NCBI RefSeq assembly: GCF_018070465.1
Contig: NZ_JAGPXT010000002.1
Coordinates: 186,001-250,000 of the forward strand
Reading direction: 5' to 3'
Length of the DNA: 64,000 nucleotides
Origin: Micromonospora sp. C95
GTDB lineage: Bacteria; Actinomycetota; Actinomycetes; Mycobacteriales; Micromonosporaceae
The position numbers were made by a program, and so were the translations under genes. Below the pieces are notes generated by a model, which had not been told where the DNA came from, did no database searches, and saw only the letters and a list, made by a program, of their open reading frames with translations. Every line of letters starts with the position of its first letter. Position 1 is the stretch's first letter. Positions 1 to 9,341 of this stretch are shown here, piece after piece.

Positions 1-1
1 C

Positions 2-367
2 CTACGGGCGTCGATGGCGACGTGGCGGTGGTGGTGCGTGCGCCACGACGGTCGCCTCGTCGCGGCGGTGCGCGCCCGGGCGCACCAGGGCGCCTGGCTG
101 ATCGGTCGCCTGATGGTGGCACCCGACCAGGCGGGCAACGGCATCGGCTCCTGGCTGCTGTCGTACGCCGAAGGACAGGCTCCCGGGGAGACCACCCATT
201 GCACCCTCTTCACCGGCCACCGCAGCACCCGCAACATCGGCCTGTACGAGCGCGCCGGCTACACCCGCACCGCGACCGAGGACACCCCACCGGACAGTGT
301 GCGCCTGTCCAAGCCACGCCCCGGTCAGCCGACCGGCACTGTCCACCACGACGCAGGTGTGGTGTGA
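2..367 (+). CDS. GNAT-family N-acetyltransferase, 5'-truncated by the window edge
   Basis: The last 121 residues of an acetyl-CoA-dependent N-acetyltransferase are visible. The strand-2 to strand-4 core can be read: DGRLVAAVRAR, then the acetyl-CoA loop region VAPDQAGNGIGSWLL (the usual Q/R-x-x-G-x-G/A motif appears as QAGNGIG), and then the typical late motif NIGLYERAGY. The true start lies left of the window; the in-frame ATG at 14 is internal. It ends 9 nt before the next gene and is probably co-transcribed with it. The substrate cannot be told. Confidence 0.8.
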   Translation, partial: LRASMATWRWWCVRHDGRLVAAVRARAHQGAWLIGRLMVAPDQAGNGIGSWLLSYAEGQAPGETTHCTLFTGHRSTRNIGLYERAGYTRTATEDTPPDSVRLSKPRPGQPTGTVHHDAGVV

Positions 368-376
368 TCCCCAGGC

Positions 377-1321
377 ATGAGGGTTCGGGTGGTCGGTGCC
401 GGCGTCGTAGGTCTGACCAGCGCACTGCGCCTGGCCCGCGACGGCCATCACGTCGACCTCGTCGCCGCCCGGATGGGCGAGGAGACGACATCGGCGATCG
501 CGGCTGCGCTCTGGTATCCCTACCGCGCGTACCCGGCGGCGGACGTGACCCGCTGGTCGGCGTCCAGCTACACGACCCTGCGCGGCCTGGCCGCCGATCC
601 GCGCACCGGGGTGCGGATGCGGCTGGGGCGGGAGCTGTTCCGCCGGCCCGCACCCGAGCCGTGGTGGCGGGACGCGGTGCCGGAGCTGACCCGGGTCACC
701 GCGGAGAGACTACCGACGGGCTACGCCGACGGTTTCCAGCTGACCGTCCCGGTGGCGGACATGGCGGTGCACCTGCCCTGGCTGCTCGGCGAGGTGACCG
801 CCGCCGGGGTCGCGGTCCGCTCCGGGCGGTTCGAGAAGCTGGCCGACGCCCTCGTCGGCGTGGACGTCGTGGTCAACTGCACCGGCCTCGGCTCCCGGGA
901 GCTCGTCGGCGACGCCCACCTCACCCCGGTGCGGGGACAGGTGGTCGTCGTCGCCCAGTTCGGCCTGCGCGAGTGGGTGATCGACCAGTCCGATCCCGAA
1001 CAGCTGCGATACGTCGTACCCCGCGATGACACCGTGCTGCTCGGTGGCACCGCCGACGACGGCGACGAGGACCTGACCGTTCGGGCGGACACGGCCGGCG
1101 GCATCCTCGATCGCTGCGCCGACCTCGTGCCCGCGCTGCGCGACGCGCGGGTCCTCGGTCACCGGGTCGGGCTACGGCCCGGTCGGCCGAGTGTGCGGCT
1201 GGAGGCCGAGGTCACCGACCGCGGTCCGGTGGTGCACTGCTACGGCCACGGCGGGGCCGGCGTGACGCTCGCCTACGGCTGCGCCGAGGACGTGGCCCAC
1301 CTGGTGTCCGGGCTGCGCTGA
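377..1321 (+). CDS. FAD-dependent D-amino-acid oxidase-like oxidoreductase
   Basis: A 314-residue flavoprotein. The N-terminus starts directly with a Rossmann FAD-binding fingerprint (VVGAGVVGLTSALRLA, GxGxxG at residues 7-12). The middle holds the DAO substrate domain, and the C-terminus carries the D-amino-acid-oxidase type signature (GLRPGRPSVRLE, then HCYGHGGAGVTLAYG). Members oxidise D-amino acids to 2-oxo acids, NH3 and H2O2 in the cytoplasm. The length fits bacterial DAO (about 310-320). The ATG at 377 is placed just ahead of the FAD fold and follows the GNAT gene by 9 nt, so both may share a message. Specificity for D-amino acids rather than another amine is inferred from family resemblance. 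Confidence 0.85.
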   Translation: MRVRVVGAGVVGLTSALRLARDGHHVDLVAARMGEETTSAIAAALWYPYRAYPAADVTRWSASSYTTLRGLAADPRTGVRMRLGRELFRRPAPEPWWRDAVPELTRVTAERLPTGYADGFQLTVPVADMAVHLPWLLGEVTAAGVAVRSGRFEKLADALVGVDVVVNCTGLGSRELVGDAHLTPVRGQVVVVAQFGLREWVIDQSDPEQLRYVVPRDDTVLLGGTADDGDEDLTVRADTAGGILDRCADLVPALRDARVLGHRVGLRPGRPSVRLEAEVTDRGPVVHCYGHGGAGVTLAYGCAEDVAHLVSGLR

Positions 1322-1348
1322 CCCGCCGCCCCCCGGTCGTCAGCGAGA

Positions 1349-2518
1349 TCATCGGGTCGGTGTCGCCGGTGGCAGCGTCACCGTGACGGTGAGGCCGCCG
1401 TCGGGACGTGGCGCTGCCTCGGCTGCGCCACCGTGCGCCCGGGCCACCGCCCGCACGATCGACAACCCGAGCCCGAAGCCCCTCGTGCCCGCCACCCGCT
1501 CCCGGCTGAGACGCCGAAACGGCTGGAACATCGTCTCCACGTCGTAGCTCGGGATCACCGGACCGGTGTTGACCACGACCAGGGTGGGACGGCCGGCCAC
1601 CTGTCCGGTACGTAGCCGCACCCACCCGTCCGTCGGCACGTTGTGCCGCAGGGCGTTCTCCACCAGGTTGAACACCAGCCGCTCCAGCAGCACCGGATCG
1701 CCGACCGTGCGGGCCGGCTCCAGCGAGCGGTGTACCGGAACCTCCGGGTACACCGGGGCCACCTGCTCGACCACGTGGGCGGCGATCTCGGCGAGGTCGA
1801 CCGTCGCACGCTCGGTCACTTCGCTCTCCGAGTCGGCGAGGGTGAGCAGCCCGTCGATCAGCCGCTCGTGTCGTTCGTTCACCGACAGCAACGCCTCGCC
1901 GAGCCGACGAACCTCGGCCGGGGCGTCCGGCCGGCTGACCGCCAGTTCCACGAGCGCCCGGTTCAGCGCGAGCGGTGTCCGCAGCTCGTGGGAGGCGTTC
2001 GCCACGAACCGTCGTTGACCGTCGAAGGAACGGTCGAGCCGCTCCAGCATCTGGTCGAACGTGTCGGCCAGCTCCCGCACCTCGTCGCGAGGGCCGGTCA
2101 ACGCGATCCGTTCGTGCAGACCACGTCCGGCGGAGTCGGCCCCGGCGATCCGGCGGGCCGTCCCGGTGATCTGGTGCAGCGGTTGCAGCGCCCGGCCGGC
2201 GACCAACCAACCGATCACCACGGCTGCCGCGGAGACCACCGCCAGCGCGATGCCGCCCTGGGTGAGCAGCGACTCCAGGGCGTTGCGCTTGGCCTCGCTC
2301 TGCACGTCCTGGATCAACATGCGGATCTTGTCGAGATCCTCCGCCGACGTGGGCAGCCGGGTCACCACGGCGGTGCGGTCCGGCAGTTCGGCGCGCATCG
2401 GCTGCGGCATCCGCTGGTCCACCAGCACGTACGTGACGCCGAGCAGGACGATGCCGGCGAGCAGGAGGAGGCCGCCGTAGACCAGGGTGAGGCGGGCCCG
2501 CAGAGTCAGCCGCTTCAC
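1349..2518 (-). CDS. Two-component sensor histidine kinase (HAMP-HisKA-HATPase)
   Basis: A 389-residue membrane kinase. Two membrane segments (about residues 11-33 and 88-108) flank a short extracytoplasmic loop. A HAMP linker follows, then the H-box NASHELRTPLA with the phospho-acceptor at His177. The N-box (NLVENALRHN) and the G-boxes (GFGLGLSIV) are present. The chosen start is GTG at 2518, because it overlaps the stop of the upstream response regulator as GTGA; the longer frame to 2638 would run inside that gene. Kinase and regulator form a translationally coupled pair. They face away from the lipoprotein/adaptor/MacB operon at 3301-6824, a common arrangement when such a system controls the exporter (inference). 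Confidence 0.9.
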   Translation of the reverse strand: MKRLTLRARLTLVYGGLLLLAGIVLLGVTYVLVDQRMPQPMRAELPDRTAVVTRLPTSAEDLDKIRMLIQDVQSEAKRNALESLLTQGGIALAVVSAAAVVIGWLVAGRALQPLHQITGTARRIAGADSAGRGLHERIALTGPRDEVRELADTFDQMLERLDRSFDGQRRFVANASHELRTPLALNRALVELAVSRPDAPAEVRRLGEALLSVNERHERLIDGLLTLADSESEVTERATVDLAEIAAHVVEQVAPVYPEVPVHRSLEPARTVGDPVLLERLVFNLVENALRHNVPTDGWVRLRTGQVAGRPTLVVVNTGPVIPSYDVETMFQPFRRLSRERVAGTRGFGLGLSIVRAVARAHGGAAEAAPRPDGGLTVTVTLPPATPTR

Positions 2519-3171
2519 CGGACCGTGTACCCCGTGCCGGGTACCGTCTCGATCACCGGCGGATCGCCGAGCTTGCGCCGCAGCTTCATCACGGTGACCC
2601 GGACCACGTTTGTGAACGGGTCGATGTGCTCGTCCCACGCCCGCTCCAGCAGCTCCTCGGCGGAGACCACCGCACCGTCGGCGCGCAGCAACTCGGCCAG
2701 CACCGCGAACTCCTTGCGCGACAGCGACACGTACCGACCGTCGCGGTACACCTCGCGGCGGCCCGGGTCCACCACGATGCCCGCCCGACGCAGCGTCGGC
2801 GGCGCGGCGGGCCGGGTCCGCCGGGTCAGCGCGTGCACCCGGGCAGCCAGTTCCACGAGCGCGAACGGTTTCACCAGGTAGTCGTCGGCGCCGAGGGCGA
2901 GACCGGCCACCCGGTCACGCACCGCTGCGGCCGCGGTGAGCATCAGCACCCGGGTGTCACCCCCGGAGTCGACGATCGCCCGACACACGTCGTCGCCGTG
3001 CACTACCGGCAGGTCCCGGTCGAGCACCACGACTGAGTACTCGTTGACCCCGAGCCGTTCCAACGCGGCGTCGCCGTCGTACGCGACGTCGACCGCGAAG
3101 GCTTCCCGGCGCAGCCACTCCGCGACGGCGTCGGCCAACACGTCCTCATCCTCGACCACCAGCACTCGCAC
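2515..3171 (-). CDS. OmpR/PhoB-family response regulator
   Basis: A 218-residue protein with a receiver domain and a winged-helix DNA-binding domain. The acidic pocket (VVEDED) and phospho-acceptor Asp51 (VVLDRDLP) are present, as are the conserved Thr (MLTA) and Lys (YLVKPF). The output domain ends with the OmpR-type motif VRVTVMKLRRKLG and VPGTGYTVR. GTG at 3171 is taken as the start because the receiver fold begins immediately there; the longer frame adds an Arg-rich, non-conserved stretch. It overlaps the kinase start by GTGA. Likely targets are its own operon and the divergent efflux operon, but no binding site was recognised in the 129-bp gap. Confidence 0.9.
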   Translation of the reverse strand: MRVLVVEDEDVLADAVAEWLRREAFAVDVAYDGDAALERLGVNEYSVVVLDRDLPVVHGDDVCRAIVDSGGDTRVLMLTAAAAVRDRVAGLALGADDYLVKPFALVELAARVHALTRRTRPAAPPTLRRAGIVVDPGRREVYRDGRYVSLSRKEFAVLAELLRADGAVVSAEELLERAWDEHIDPFTNVVRVTVMKLRRKLGDPPVIETVPGTGYTVR

Positions 3172-3300
3172 CGGTCCATGGTGCCGCGAGCGTGGATAAC
3201 GCCGACGTAAACGTGATCGGTTATGCCCGCGATACGCCACGCCGGATGCACTTGTCCGGTGTCCGGCGACCGTCGTCGGACGCGGGAGAGGACACCGACG

Positions 3301-3834
3301 ATGCTACGGAGCACACTCACGCTTCCCGTACTGCTGATCCTGGCGCTCGCCGGGTGTGCGGGCCAGGACGGCGACCGGACCGGGGTGGCCACCGCCGGTG
3401 GCGCCGCCGCGCCCACCGCCTCCGCCACCGGTGACGGTGCGGGTGGCAGCGACGCCGAACGCCGACTGGACTTCGCCCGCTGCATGCGGGAGAACGGAGT
3501 GGAGATGCCCGACCCGGAGGCCGGCAACGGACCGATGTTCCGGTTCGACGGCAGTGTCGACCCGGAACAGGTCGAGGCCGGCATGGAGAAGTGCCGCCAG
3601 CTGTTGCCCAACGGCGGGCAGGCGGCGCGGCTCGACCCCGAGCAGCTCGACCAGATGCGGGTCATGGCCCGGTGCATGCGGCAGAACGGGGTGCCGGAGT
3701 TCCCCGACCCGGCGGCGGACGGCCGGATCCAGATCCAGCGGGACGCCCTGCGCATCGACCCGGACGACCCGGCGTTCCGCGCCGCTCTGGAGGCGTGCCG
3801 TCAGCACGCCCCGCAGTTCGGGGGCGCCCGGTGA
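3301..3834 (+). CDS. Secreted lipoprotein with two Cys-containing ARCMR repeats
   Basis: A 177-residue protein opening with a lipoprotein signal: a hydrophobic stretch ending in the lipobox LALAGCAG, so Cys near residue 16 would be lipid-anchored. An Ala/Thr/Gly-rich linker follows. The mature part contains two copies of one unit, each with ARCMR[E/Q]NGV followed 30-40 residues later by a [E/A]xCRQ motif, which places two Cys in each unit. The ATG at 3301 follows a GAGAGG ribosome site. Its stop overlaps the GTG of the adaptor gene (GTGA). Genomic position makes it an accessory of the ABC export system; its activity is unknown. Confidence 0.75.
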   Translation: MLRSTLTLPVLLILALAGCAGQDGDRTGVATAGGAAAPTASATGDGAGGSDAERRLDFARCMRENGVEMPDPEAGNGPMFRFDGSVDPEQVEAGMEKCRQLLPNGGQAARLDPEQLDQMRVMARCMRQNGVPEFPDPAADGRIQIQRDALRIDPDDPAFRAALEACRQHAPQFGGAR

Positions 3835-4907
3835 CCCGTCGAACCCGCCTGCCCGCCGCCGGTGGCGCGGCGCTGATCCTCGTCGCCGGAGCCGGCGTGG
3901 CCGCTGCGGTCGGCTTCGGTGGTGGCTCCGGCGACGGGGCCGCCGAGGCGGGCACCGCCGCGCCCGGCAGCGCCGCCGTCACCCGACAGACCCTCGCCGA
4001 CGCAAAGACCGTCGACGGGGAGCTGGGACACGGGCCCGGTCGGACCGCGACCAGCCGACTGCCCGGCACCCTCACCGCGCTGCCCGACGCCGGCGCCACC
4101 GTCGCGCGCGGCAAGGCCCTCTACGCCGTCGACAACGAGCCGGTGATCCTGTTCTACGGGCGGCTGCCCGCCTACCGGACCCTGCAACCCGGCGCCGAGG
4201 GCTCCGACGTCAGACAGGTGGAACGGAATCTGGAAGCCCTCGGCTACTCCGGCTTCACCGTCGACGACGAGTACACCTGGGCCACCGCCGAGGCGGTCCG
4301 TGCCTGGCAGGACGACCTCGGTGTGCCAGAGACCGGCCGCGTCGAGCTGGGTCGCGTCGCGTTCGCCGACGGTGCCGTCCGGGTGGAGGGTCACCAGCTG
4401 GACGTGGGCGCGGCCGTCCAGCCAGGGCAGGCGGTGCTCACCTACACCGGCACCAGCCGGCTGGTCACCACCGAACTCGACGTCGACGACCAGCGCCTCG
4501 CCGAACGTGGCACCACGGTGCAGGTCACCCTGCCCGACGGCCGGCGGGTGACGGGAAAGGTCGACACGGTCGAGACGGTGATCCACAACGGATCGGCGGA
4601 CGCCGGTGGCGACGCCAGCGCCGAGACGAGGATCGAGGTGACAATCGCCGTCGACGACCAGAAGGCGCTCGCCGAGTTCGACCGGGCGTCCGCCGAGATC
4701 ACCTTCACCGTCAGCGAGCGCGCGGACGTACTGACCGTGCCGGTGGCCGCGCTGTTGGCGCTCGCCGAGGGCGGCTACGGCGTGGAGGTCCTCGACGAGG
4801 GCTCCAGCCGGATCGTCGCGGTGACCACCGGACTGTTCGCCGACGGGCGGGTCGAGGTCGCCGGCGACGGGATCGTCGAAGGCACCACCGTCGGGATGCC
4901 CCGGTGA
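3831..4907 (+). CDS. Membrane-fusion/adaptor protein with peptidoglycan-binding domain (ABC efflux partner)
   Basis: A 358-residue protein with one N-terminal membrane anchor (about residues 9-28, Ala/Gly/Val-rich). Around residues 120-165 lies a PG_binding_1-like motif ([16 protein letters not shown], then a [11 protein letters not shown] helix). The C-terminal half is beta-rich, like HlyD/MacA adaptors. In actinobacteria this domain order is typical for the gene placed before a MacB-type ATPase and permease, as here. GTG at 3831 overlaps the lipoprotein stop, and its own TGA overlaps the next GTG at 4904, so the four genes are probably translated in a chain. Presumed role: linking the exporter to the cell wall space. 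Confidence 0.85.
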   Translation: MTRRTRLPAAGGAALILVAGAGVAAAVGFGGGSGDGAAEAGTAAPGSAAVTRQTLADAKTVDGELGHGPGRTATSRLPGTLTALPDAGATVARGKALYAVDNEPVILFYGRLPAYRTLQPGAEGSDVRQVERNLEALGYSGFTVDDEYTWATAEAVRAWQDDLGVPETGRVELGRVAFADGAVRVEGHQLDVGAAVQPGQAVLTYTGTSRLVTTELDVDDQRLAERGTTVQVTLPDGRRVTGKVDTVETVIHNGSADAGGDASAETRIEVTIAVDDQKALAEFDRASAEITFTVSERADVLTVPVAALLALAEGGYGVEVLDEGSSRIVAVTTGLFADGRVEVAGDGIVEGTTVGMPR

Positions 4908-5599
4908 GCGGCGACGTGGTCGCGCTCGACCAGGTCGCCAAGCGGTACGCCGGCGACGTTATCGCGCTCGACCAGGTGTCGCTGCGGATCGGGTACGGCG
5001 AGTTGGTGGCCATCGTCGGGCCGTCCGGCTCCGGCAAGTCGACGATGCTGAACGTGATCGGCACGCTGGACGAGCCGACCTCGGGCACGGTGGTGATCGA
5101 CGGTCACGACGTGGCGCGACTGTCCGACCGGCAACTCTCCGCGTTGCGCGCCACCCGGATCGGTTTCGTGTTCCAGCAGTTCCACCTGGCCCCGGGCGTA
5201 CCGGTGGTGGACAACGTGGCGGACGGACTGCTCTACGCCGGCGTACCCCGGCGGGAGCGGCGGCGGCGTGCGGAGGCCGCGCTGGATCGGGTCGGCCTCG
5301 GGCACCGCCTCGGGCACCGGCCGCACGAACTATCCGGCGGCGAACGGCAACGGGTCGCGGTGGCCCGTGCGGTCGTCGGCGAGCCCGCCGTGCTGCTCGC
5401 CGACGAGCCCACCGGCAACCTCGACACCGGCTCCGGGACGGCCGTGCTCGACCTGCTGCACGAGTTGCACCGGGCCGGCACCACGGTTGTCGTCATCACC
5501 CACGACCGGGAGATCGCCGCCGCGCTGCCCCGGCAGGTGCGGATGCGCGACGGGCGGATCCGGGCGGACTCCCGCCTCGCGCCGAGCGGGGTGAGCTGA
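4904..5599 (+). CDS. MacB/LolD-type ABC transporter ATPase
   Basis: A 231-residue nucleotide-binding protein. Walker [10 protein letters not shown] lies near residue 40, the Q-loop in FVFQQFHL, the signature motif LSGGERQR, Walker [13 protein letters not shown] and the switch His in VVITHDRE. The ADEPTGNLD wording is characteristic of the MacB/LolD/FtsE branch. It starts at GTG 4904 inside the adaptor stop and ends two bases before the permease ATG. It powers the FtsX-like permease at 5601. Exported compound unknown; peptides, antibiotics or envelope lipids are usual for the family. Confidence 0.92.
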   Translation: MSGDVVALDQVAKRYAGDVIALDQVSLRIGYGELVAIVGPSGSGKSTMLNVIGTLDEPTSGTVVIDGHDVARLSDRQLSALRATRIGFVFQQFHLAPGVPVVDNVADGLLYAGVPRRERRRRAEAALDRVGLGHRLGHRPHELSGGERQRVAVARAVVGEPAVLLADEPTGNLDTGSGTAVLDLLHELHRAGTTVVVITHDREIAAALPRQVRMRDGRIRADSRLAPSGVS

Positions 5600-5600
5600 C

Positions 5601-6824
5601 ATGGTGACGTCGCAGAACCGGCCGGGCGAACAGCTGACTCCGGCCCGGATGCCGGCCGCCGACGTGGTGCGGGTCGGTGGCGTCGGGCTCCGGACCCGTC
5701 CGCTGCGGGCATTTCTCTCCGCGTTGGGCATCGCCATCGGCATCGCCGCGATGATCGCCGTCGTCGGTATCTCCTCGTCGTCGCGGGCCGAGCTGGATCG
5801 GACCCTGGCCACGCTCGGCACCAACCTGCTCACCGTCTCACCGGGCCGAACCCTCTTCGGTACCGACGCCCAACTGCCCGACGACTCGGTGGCGATGATC
5901 GGCCGGATCGGTCCGGTGACCCAGGTGGCGGCCACCGGGCAGGTCGTCGACGCGAAGGTCTACCGCACCGACCACATCCCGCCGGCGGAGACCGGCGGAG
6001 TGGCCGTGCGGGCGACGCAGCTCGGGCTCCTGGACACCGTCGGCGGCGAGGTGGCCAGCGGTACCTGGCTGAACGAGGCCACTGCCCGGTATCCCGCGGT
6101 GGTGCTCGGCGCGACCACCGCCGAGCGGCTCGGGCTGGGTGCCGCCGGTGCGGACGTGCAGGTCTGGCTCGGTGGTCGTTGGTTCACCGTGGTGGGCATC
6201 CTCGCTCCGGCGCCGCTGGCACCGGAGCTCGACAGTTCGGCTCTGGTGGGCTGGCCGGTCGCCGCGAGCCACCTGGGCTTCGACGGTCACCCGACCACCG
6301 TCTACACCAGGACCGACGCCGACCAGGTCGAGGCGGTCCGCGCGGTGCTCGGGGCGACCGCCAACCCGGAGGCGCCGAACGAGGTCGACGTCTCCCGTCC
6401 TTCGGACGCGTTGGCCGCCGCCCAGGCCACCGACGAGACGTTCACCGCGCTGCTGCTGGGGCTGGGCGCGGTGGCCCTGCTCGTCGGTGGCGTCGGGGTG
6501 GCCAACACGATGGTCATTTCGGTGCTGGAGCGGCGGGCGGAGATCGGACTGCGTCGGTCACTCGGTGCCACCCGGGGACAGGTCCGCAGCCAGTTCCTCG
6601 CCGAGTCACTGCTGTTGTCGGCCCTGGGCGGAGCTGGCGGCGTGCTGCTGGGCATCCTGGTGACCTCCGGGTACGCGCTGTCGCAGGGTTGGCCGACCGT
6701 GGTCCCCGCCTGGGCGACGACCGGGGGTGTGCTGGCGACGCTGCTGATCGGTGGCCTGGCCGGCCTGTACCCGGCGATCCGCGCCTCCCGCCTCTCCCCC
6801 ACCGAGGCTTTGGCGACGACGTGA
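5601..6824 (+). CDS. MacB/FtsX-family ABC transporter permease
   Basis: A 407-residue permease with the MacB layout. One membrane helix lies near residues 35-57 (ALGIAIGIAAMIAVVGIS), then a large extracytoplasmic domain of about 210 residues. Three C-terminal helices follow, with the FtsX signature GVANTMVISVLERRAEIGLRR between the first two. It sits one base after the ATPase stop. With the ATPase and adaptor it forms a tripartite-like export complex, probably under the divergent two-component system at 1349-3171. A strong hairpin follows at 6830. Confidence 0.92.
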   Translation: MVTSQNRPGEQLTPARMPAADVVRVGGVGLRTRPLRAFLSALGIAIGIAAMIAVVGISSSSRAELDRTLATLGTNLLTVSPGRTLFGTDAQLPDDSVAMIGRIGPVTQVAATGQVVDAKVYRTDHIPPAETGGVAVRATQLGLLDTVGGEVASGTWLNEATARYPAVVLGATTAERLGLGAAGADVQVWLGGRWFTVVGILAPAPLAPELDSSALVGWPVAASHLGFDGHPTTVYTRTDADQVEAVRAVLGATANPEAPNEVDVSRPSDALAAAQATDETFTALLLGLGAVALLVGGVGVANTMVISVLERRAEIGLRRSLGATRGQVRSQFLAESLLLSALGGAGGVLLGILVTSGYALSQGWPTVVPAWATTGGVLATLLIGGLAGLYPAIRASRLSPTEALATT

Positions 6825-6829
6825 GGCGC

Positions 6830-6873
6830 CGGCCCGCCCGCGGTGCCGCCGGCAGCGGCACCGCGGCGGGCCG
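6830..6873 (+). terminator. Hairpin terminator after the MacB-type operon
   Basis: Two arms of 20 and 19 nt pair with a single bulged base around a 5-nt loop (CGGCA). The hairpin starts 5 nt after the permease stop. No clear U-tract follows, which is common for actinobacterial terminators. Confidence 0.65.
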
Positions 6874-6945
6874 ACGGACCGTCACAGGCTGATGCCCGGC
6901 ACCTGGCGCAACCGGACGTCGTCGGTGCCGGGCGGACACGCCGGT

Positions 6946-7368
6946 TCACTCGATGTCGACCTCGATCTGGGGCGCGTTCAGCAGCGTGTTGTGCACCGTG
7001 CAGTGGCTCGCCACGGCACGCAACGCGGGCCACTTCTCCGGTGGCAGGTCGGTCGGCGGTCGTACCGTGATCTGGATGGTGGCGACCCGGGCCGGGCGGT
7101 CGGTGGCCATCTCGAACGACGCCGTCACCGCCAGACCGGCCCGATCGTGCCCGTGCCGCCTCAGGTAGCGCCCGGCGTAGAACGCGACGCAGGCGGCGAG
7201 CGAGGCGGCGAAGAGCTCCGTGGGGCTCGGCGCGGTGTCGGCACCACCCGCGTCGACCGGTTGGTCGGCGAGCAGCCGATGTTCGCGTACCCGGATCTCG
7301 TACGCTTCTCCGGCTCGAAACCGCACGTCGATCGGGTCCAGGCCGACTCTGGTGTTCGTGGGTGTCAC
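6946..7368 (-). CDS. OsmC-family peroxiredoxin-like protein
   Basis: A 140-residue OsmC/Ohr-fold protein. Both characteristic cysteines are present: one in the buried helix motif SPTELFAASLAACVAFYAG, the other near the C-terminus in VASHCTVHNTL. OsmC/Ohr proteins reduce organic hydroperoxides through this Cys pair in the cytoplasm. The start is GTG at 7368, preceded at good distance by GAGGAGG. The gene stands alone between convergent and same-strand neighbours. Subfamily (OsmC or YhfA-like) cannot be settled by eye. Confidence 0.88.
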   Translation of the reverse strand: MTPTNTRVGLDPIDVRFRAGEAYEIRVREHRLLADQPVDAGGADTAPSPTELFAASLAACVAFYAGRYLRRHGHDRAGLAVTASFEMATDRPARVATIQITVRPPTDLPPEKWPALRAVASHCTVHNTLLNAPQIEVDIE

Positions 7369-7492
7369 GGTCCCTCCTCGGGTACGTCCTCCCTCTCATC
7401 CCATCCCGGAGGAGGCTTGCGCGGCAGGGCCGTTGGGCCTGCCGCACCCGGGTGGTCGCCACCGATCCGGCCGGACCGACGGTGCAGCCGGG

Positions 7493-8131
7493 TCAGGCGT
7501 TGCCCCACTGGCCCCGGTGGATGACCGTACTGGCGGCACGGCGACGCGCGGCGACGGCGGGATTCTGCGGTGGCAGGTCGTCGGCGCGGTATCCGATGCA
7601 GATGCCGCCGATCGGTGCGTACTCGTCGGGGATGCCGAACTCGGCCTTGAAGGCGGCCGTGTGCGCGGGAACGTCGACCTCGGGCGTGAAGTACTCACCG
7701 GTGACCGGCATGATGCCGAAGAAGCAGGCGTCCAGTCCCTCGTCGACGGCCGTGAGCAGCATCATCAGCGCCGCCATGCCGGTGTCGATGTACCAGTACG
7801 GTGCCGGCCAGCGGGCTTCCGACCGGTCGGCCCAGCCCTTGTCGGTCTCGGCGTACCGGGCTAGGTAGGCCGCCTTGTGCGCGAGTGGTACGACCACCAG
7901 GGGCGCGTTCTGCATCGTGGGGGTCTGCGCGACGCGGGTCGGCACGAAGGGCCAGAATCTGGCCCGGTCGGCCGGGTCGGTGAGGGCGAGGAAGGCCCAG
8001 CCCTGCGAGAAGCCGGCTGACGGCGCCCGCAACGCGCTGGCCAGGATCGTCTCGATGACCTCGGGGCTGAGCGGCCGATCGGCGTAGTGCCGCACCATCC
8101 GACGGCGGCGGATAACCTCTGCGAACTGCAT
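7493..8131 (-). CDS. Nitroreductase-family FMN oxidoreductase
   Basis: A 212-residue protein beginning with the family's FMN phosphate-binding motif (IRRRRMVRHYADRPLS) and followed by LRAPSAGFSQGW. The C-terminal part has the usual GGICIGYRADD element. Members reduce nitro compounds, flavins or quinones with NAD(P)H and FMN as a dimer. ATG at 8131 is used, since the longer frame adds a Ser/Arg/Thr-rich stretch without homology. The start abuts the divergent kinase gene at 8205, so the two share about 73 bp of control DNA. Confidence 0.85.
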   Translation of the reverse strand: MQFAEVIRRRRMVRHYADRPLSPEVIETILASALRAPSAGFSQGWAFLALTDPADRARFWPFVPTRVAQTPTMQNAPLVVVPLAHKAAYLARYAETDKGWADRSEARWPAPYWYIDTGMAALMMLLTAVDEGLDACFFGIMPVTGEYFTPEVDVPAHTAAFKAEFGIPDEYAPIGGICIGYRADDLPPQNPAVAARRRAASTVIHRGQWGNA

Positions 8132-8204
8132 GCGGGCGATCCTGCCACCCGGTCCGGGGCACCGTCGCCACTGGTGGTCGAGGTTCGGCCGCCCGTACGA
8201 TCGG

Positions 8205-9341
8205 ATGGTGCGGGAGCTGCTGCGATCGTGGTGGCACGAGCCGCGGCCGACGGGTCCGGCGCGCGGTTGGCGGGACTGGTCACTGGTCGCCGTGTTCGTG
8301 GCGACGGCCCTGCTGGAGGGGCTCGTACGCGCGGACCTGCCGGCACCGACGGTCGTGCCGGTCCTGATCGGCGTCGGTCTCGCCCCGGTGCTGCTCTGGC
8401 GACGGACCAGGCCGTTGCTCATGGCGGCGGTCGCCTTCCCGGTCTGCGCCGCCGGCGAGGCCGTGGTGGGCGGCGACCTCGGTCTGCACACGCTGGCCTT
8501 CCTGCTGATCCTGGTGTTCTCGTTGTCGCGGTGGGGCTCGGGACGCGAGGCGGTACTCGGAGCGGCCGTCGTCGCCGCGAAGATCACGACATCCGTGGCC
8601 GCCGGTCACCTCGGTCCGGGCGACGCGCTGGCCGGTGCCGGGGTGGTCTCGGCCGCGCTCGCGCTCGGGGCCGCGCTGCGTTACCGCGCCCGCGCCCGGC
8701 AACGCGAGTTCGAGCAGGTGCAGCTGCTGGAACGGGAGCGGCTGGCCCGCGACCTGCACGACACCGTCGCCCATCACGTGTCCGCGATGGCCATCCGGGC
8801 CCAGGCCGGGCTGGCGGTGCTCGACACGCAACCGGCCGCTGCCGCCGACGCGCTACGGATCATCGAGGCGGAGGCGACCCGGGCGCTCGTCGAGATGCGC
8901 GCGATGGTGCGGGTGTTGCGCCGCGACGAGCCGGCCGACCGCGCACCGGCCCCCCGCATCACCGATCTGGAACGGCTGGCCAGCCGCTCCGCGCCAGGCC
9001 CGGCGGTCGAGGTGGAGTTCTCCGGCGACCTCGACGGGTTGCCGACGCCGGTGGCCACCGCGATCTACCGACTGGCCCAGGAATCGGTCACCAACGCCCG
9101 CCGACATGCCCGGCACGCGACGCGCATCGTCGTCCGGGTCGCCCGCGACGCCGAGGTGGTTCGGCTGCGGGTGAGCGACGACGGAGAGGTGCCGAGTCCG
9201 CGCCGGTTCGGATCCACCGGATTCGGGCTGATCGGCATGCGCGAGCGGGCCCATCTGCTCGGCGGCTCGGTCGACGCCGGACCGAACATCGACCGAGGCT
9301 GGACGGTCACCGCGACGCTGCCGTGCACGGTGACGGCATGA
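8205..9341 (+). CDS. NarL-type sensor histidine kinase (HisKA_3), no adjacent regulator
   Basis: A 378-residue kinase with about five membrane helices in the first 160 residues. A short coiled coil follows (QREFEQVQLLERERLARDL), then the HisKA_3 H-box with His185 in RDLHDTVAHHV. The HATPase_c domain contains AQESVTNARRHA and GFGLIGMRERA. ATG 8205 is taken as the start, with GTG 8208 possible. Such kinases are almost always followed by a LuxR-type response regulator. Here the gene ends in ATGA, as if coupled to a downstream gene, but that frame stops after ten codons and PaaX lies beyond in the opposite direction. Confidence 0.85.
   Translation: MVRELLRSWWHEPRPTGPARGWRDWSLVAVFVATALLEGLVRADLPAPTVVPVLIGVGLAPVLLWRRTRPLLMAAVAFPVCAAGEAVVGGDLGLHTLAFLLILVFSLSRWGSGREAVLGAAVVAAKITTSVAAGHLGPGDALAGAGVVSAALALGAALRYRARARQREFEQVQLLERERLARDLHDTVAHHVSAMAIRAQAGLAVLDTQPAAAADALRIIEAEATRALVEMRAMVRVLRRDEPADRAPAPRITDLERLASRSAPGPAVEVEFSGDLDGLPTPVATAIYRLAQESVTNARRHARHATRIVVRVARDAEVVRLRVSDDGEVPSPRRFGSTGFGLIGMRERAHLLGGSVDAGPNIDRGWTVTATLPCTVTA

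Noticed and set aside
22..1029. Long Arg/Pro-rich plus-strand frame across the GNAT and oxidase genes
   Set aside because: It is a frame-shifted shadow of two genes with clear family motifs; its composition is typical of GC-skewed noise.
3356..4903. Apparent large fusion of an Arg-rich region with the ABC ATPase ending at 5599
   Set aside because: The upstream part is the shadow of the lipoprotein and adaptor genes. GTG 4904 with the overlapping stop is the true ATPase start.
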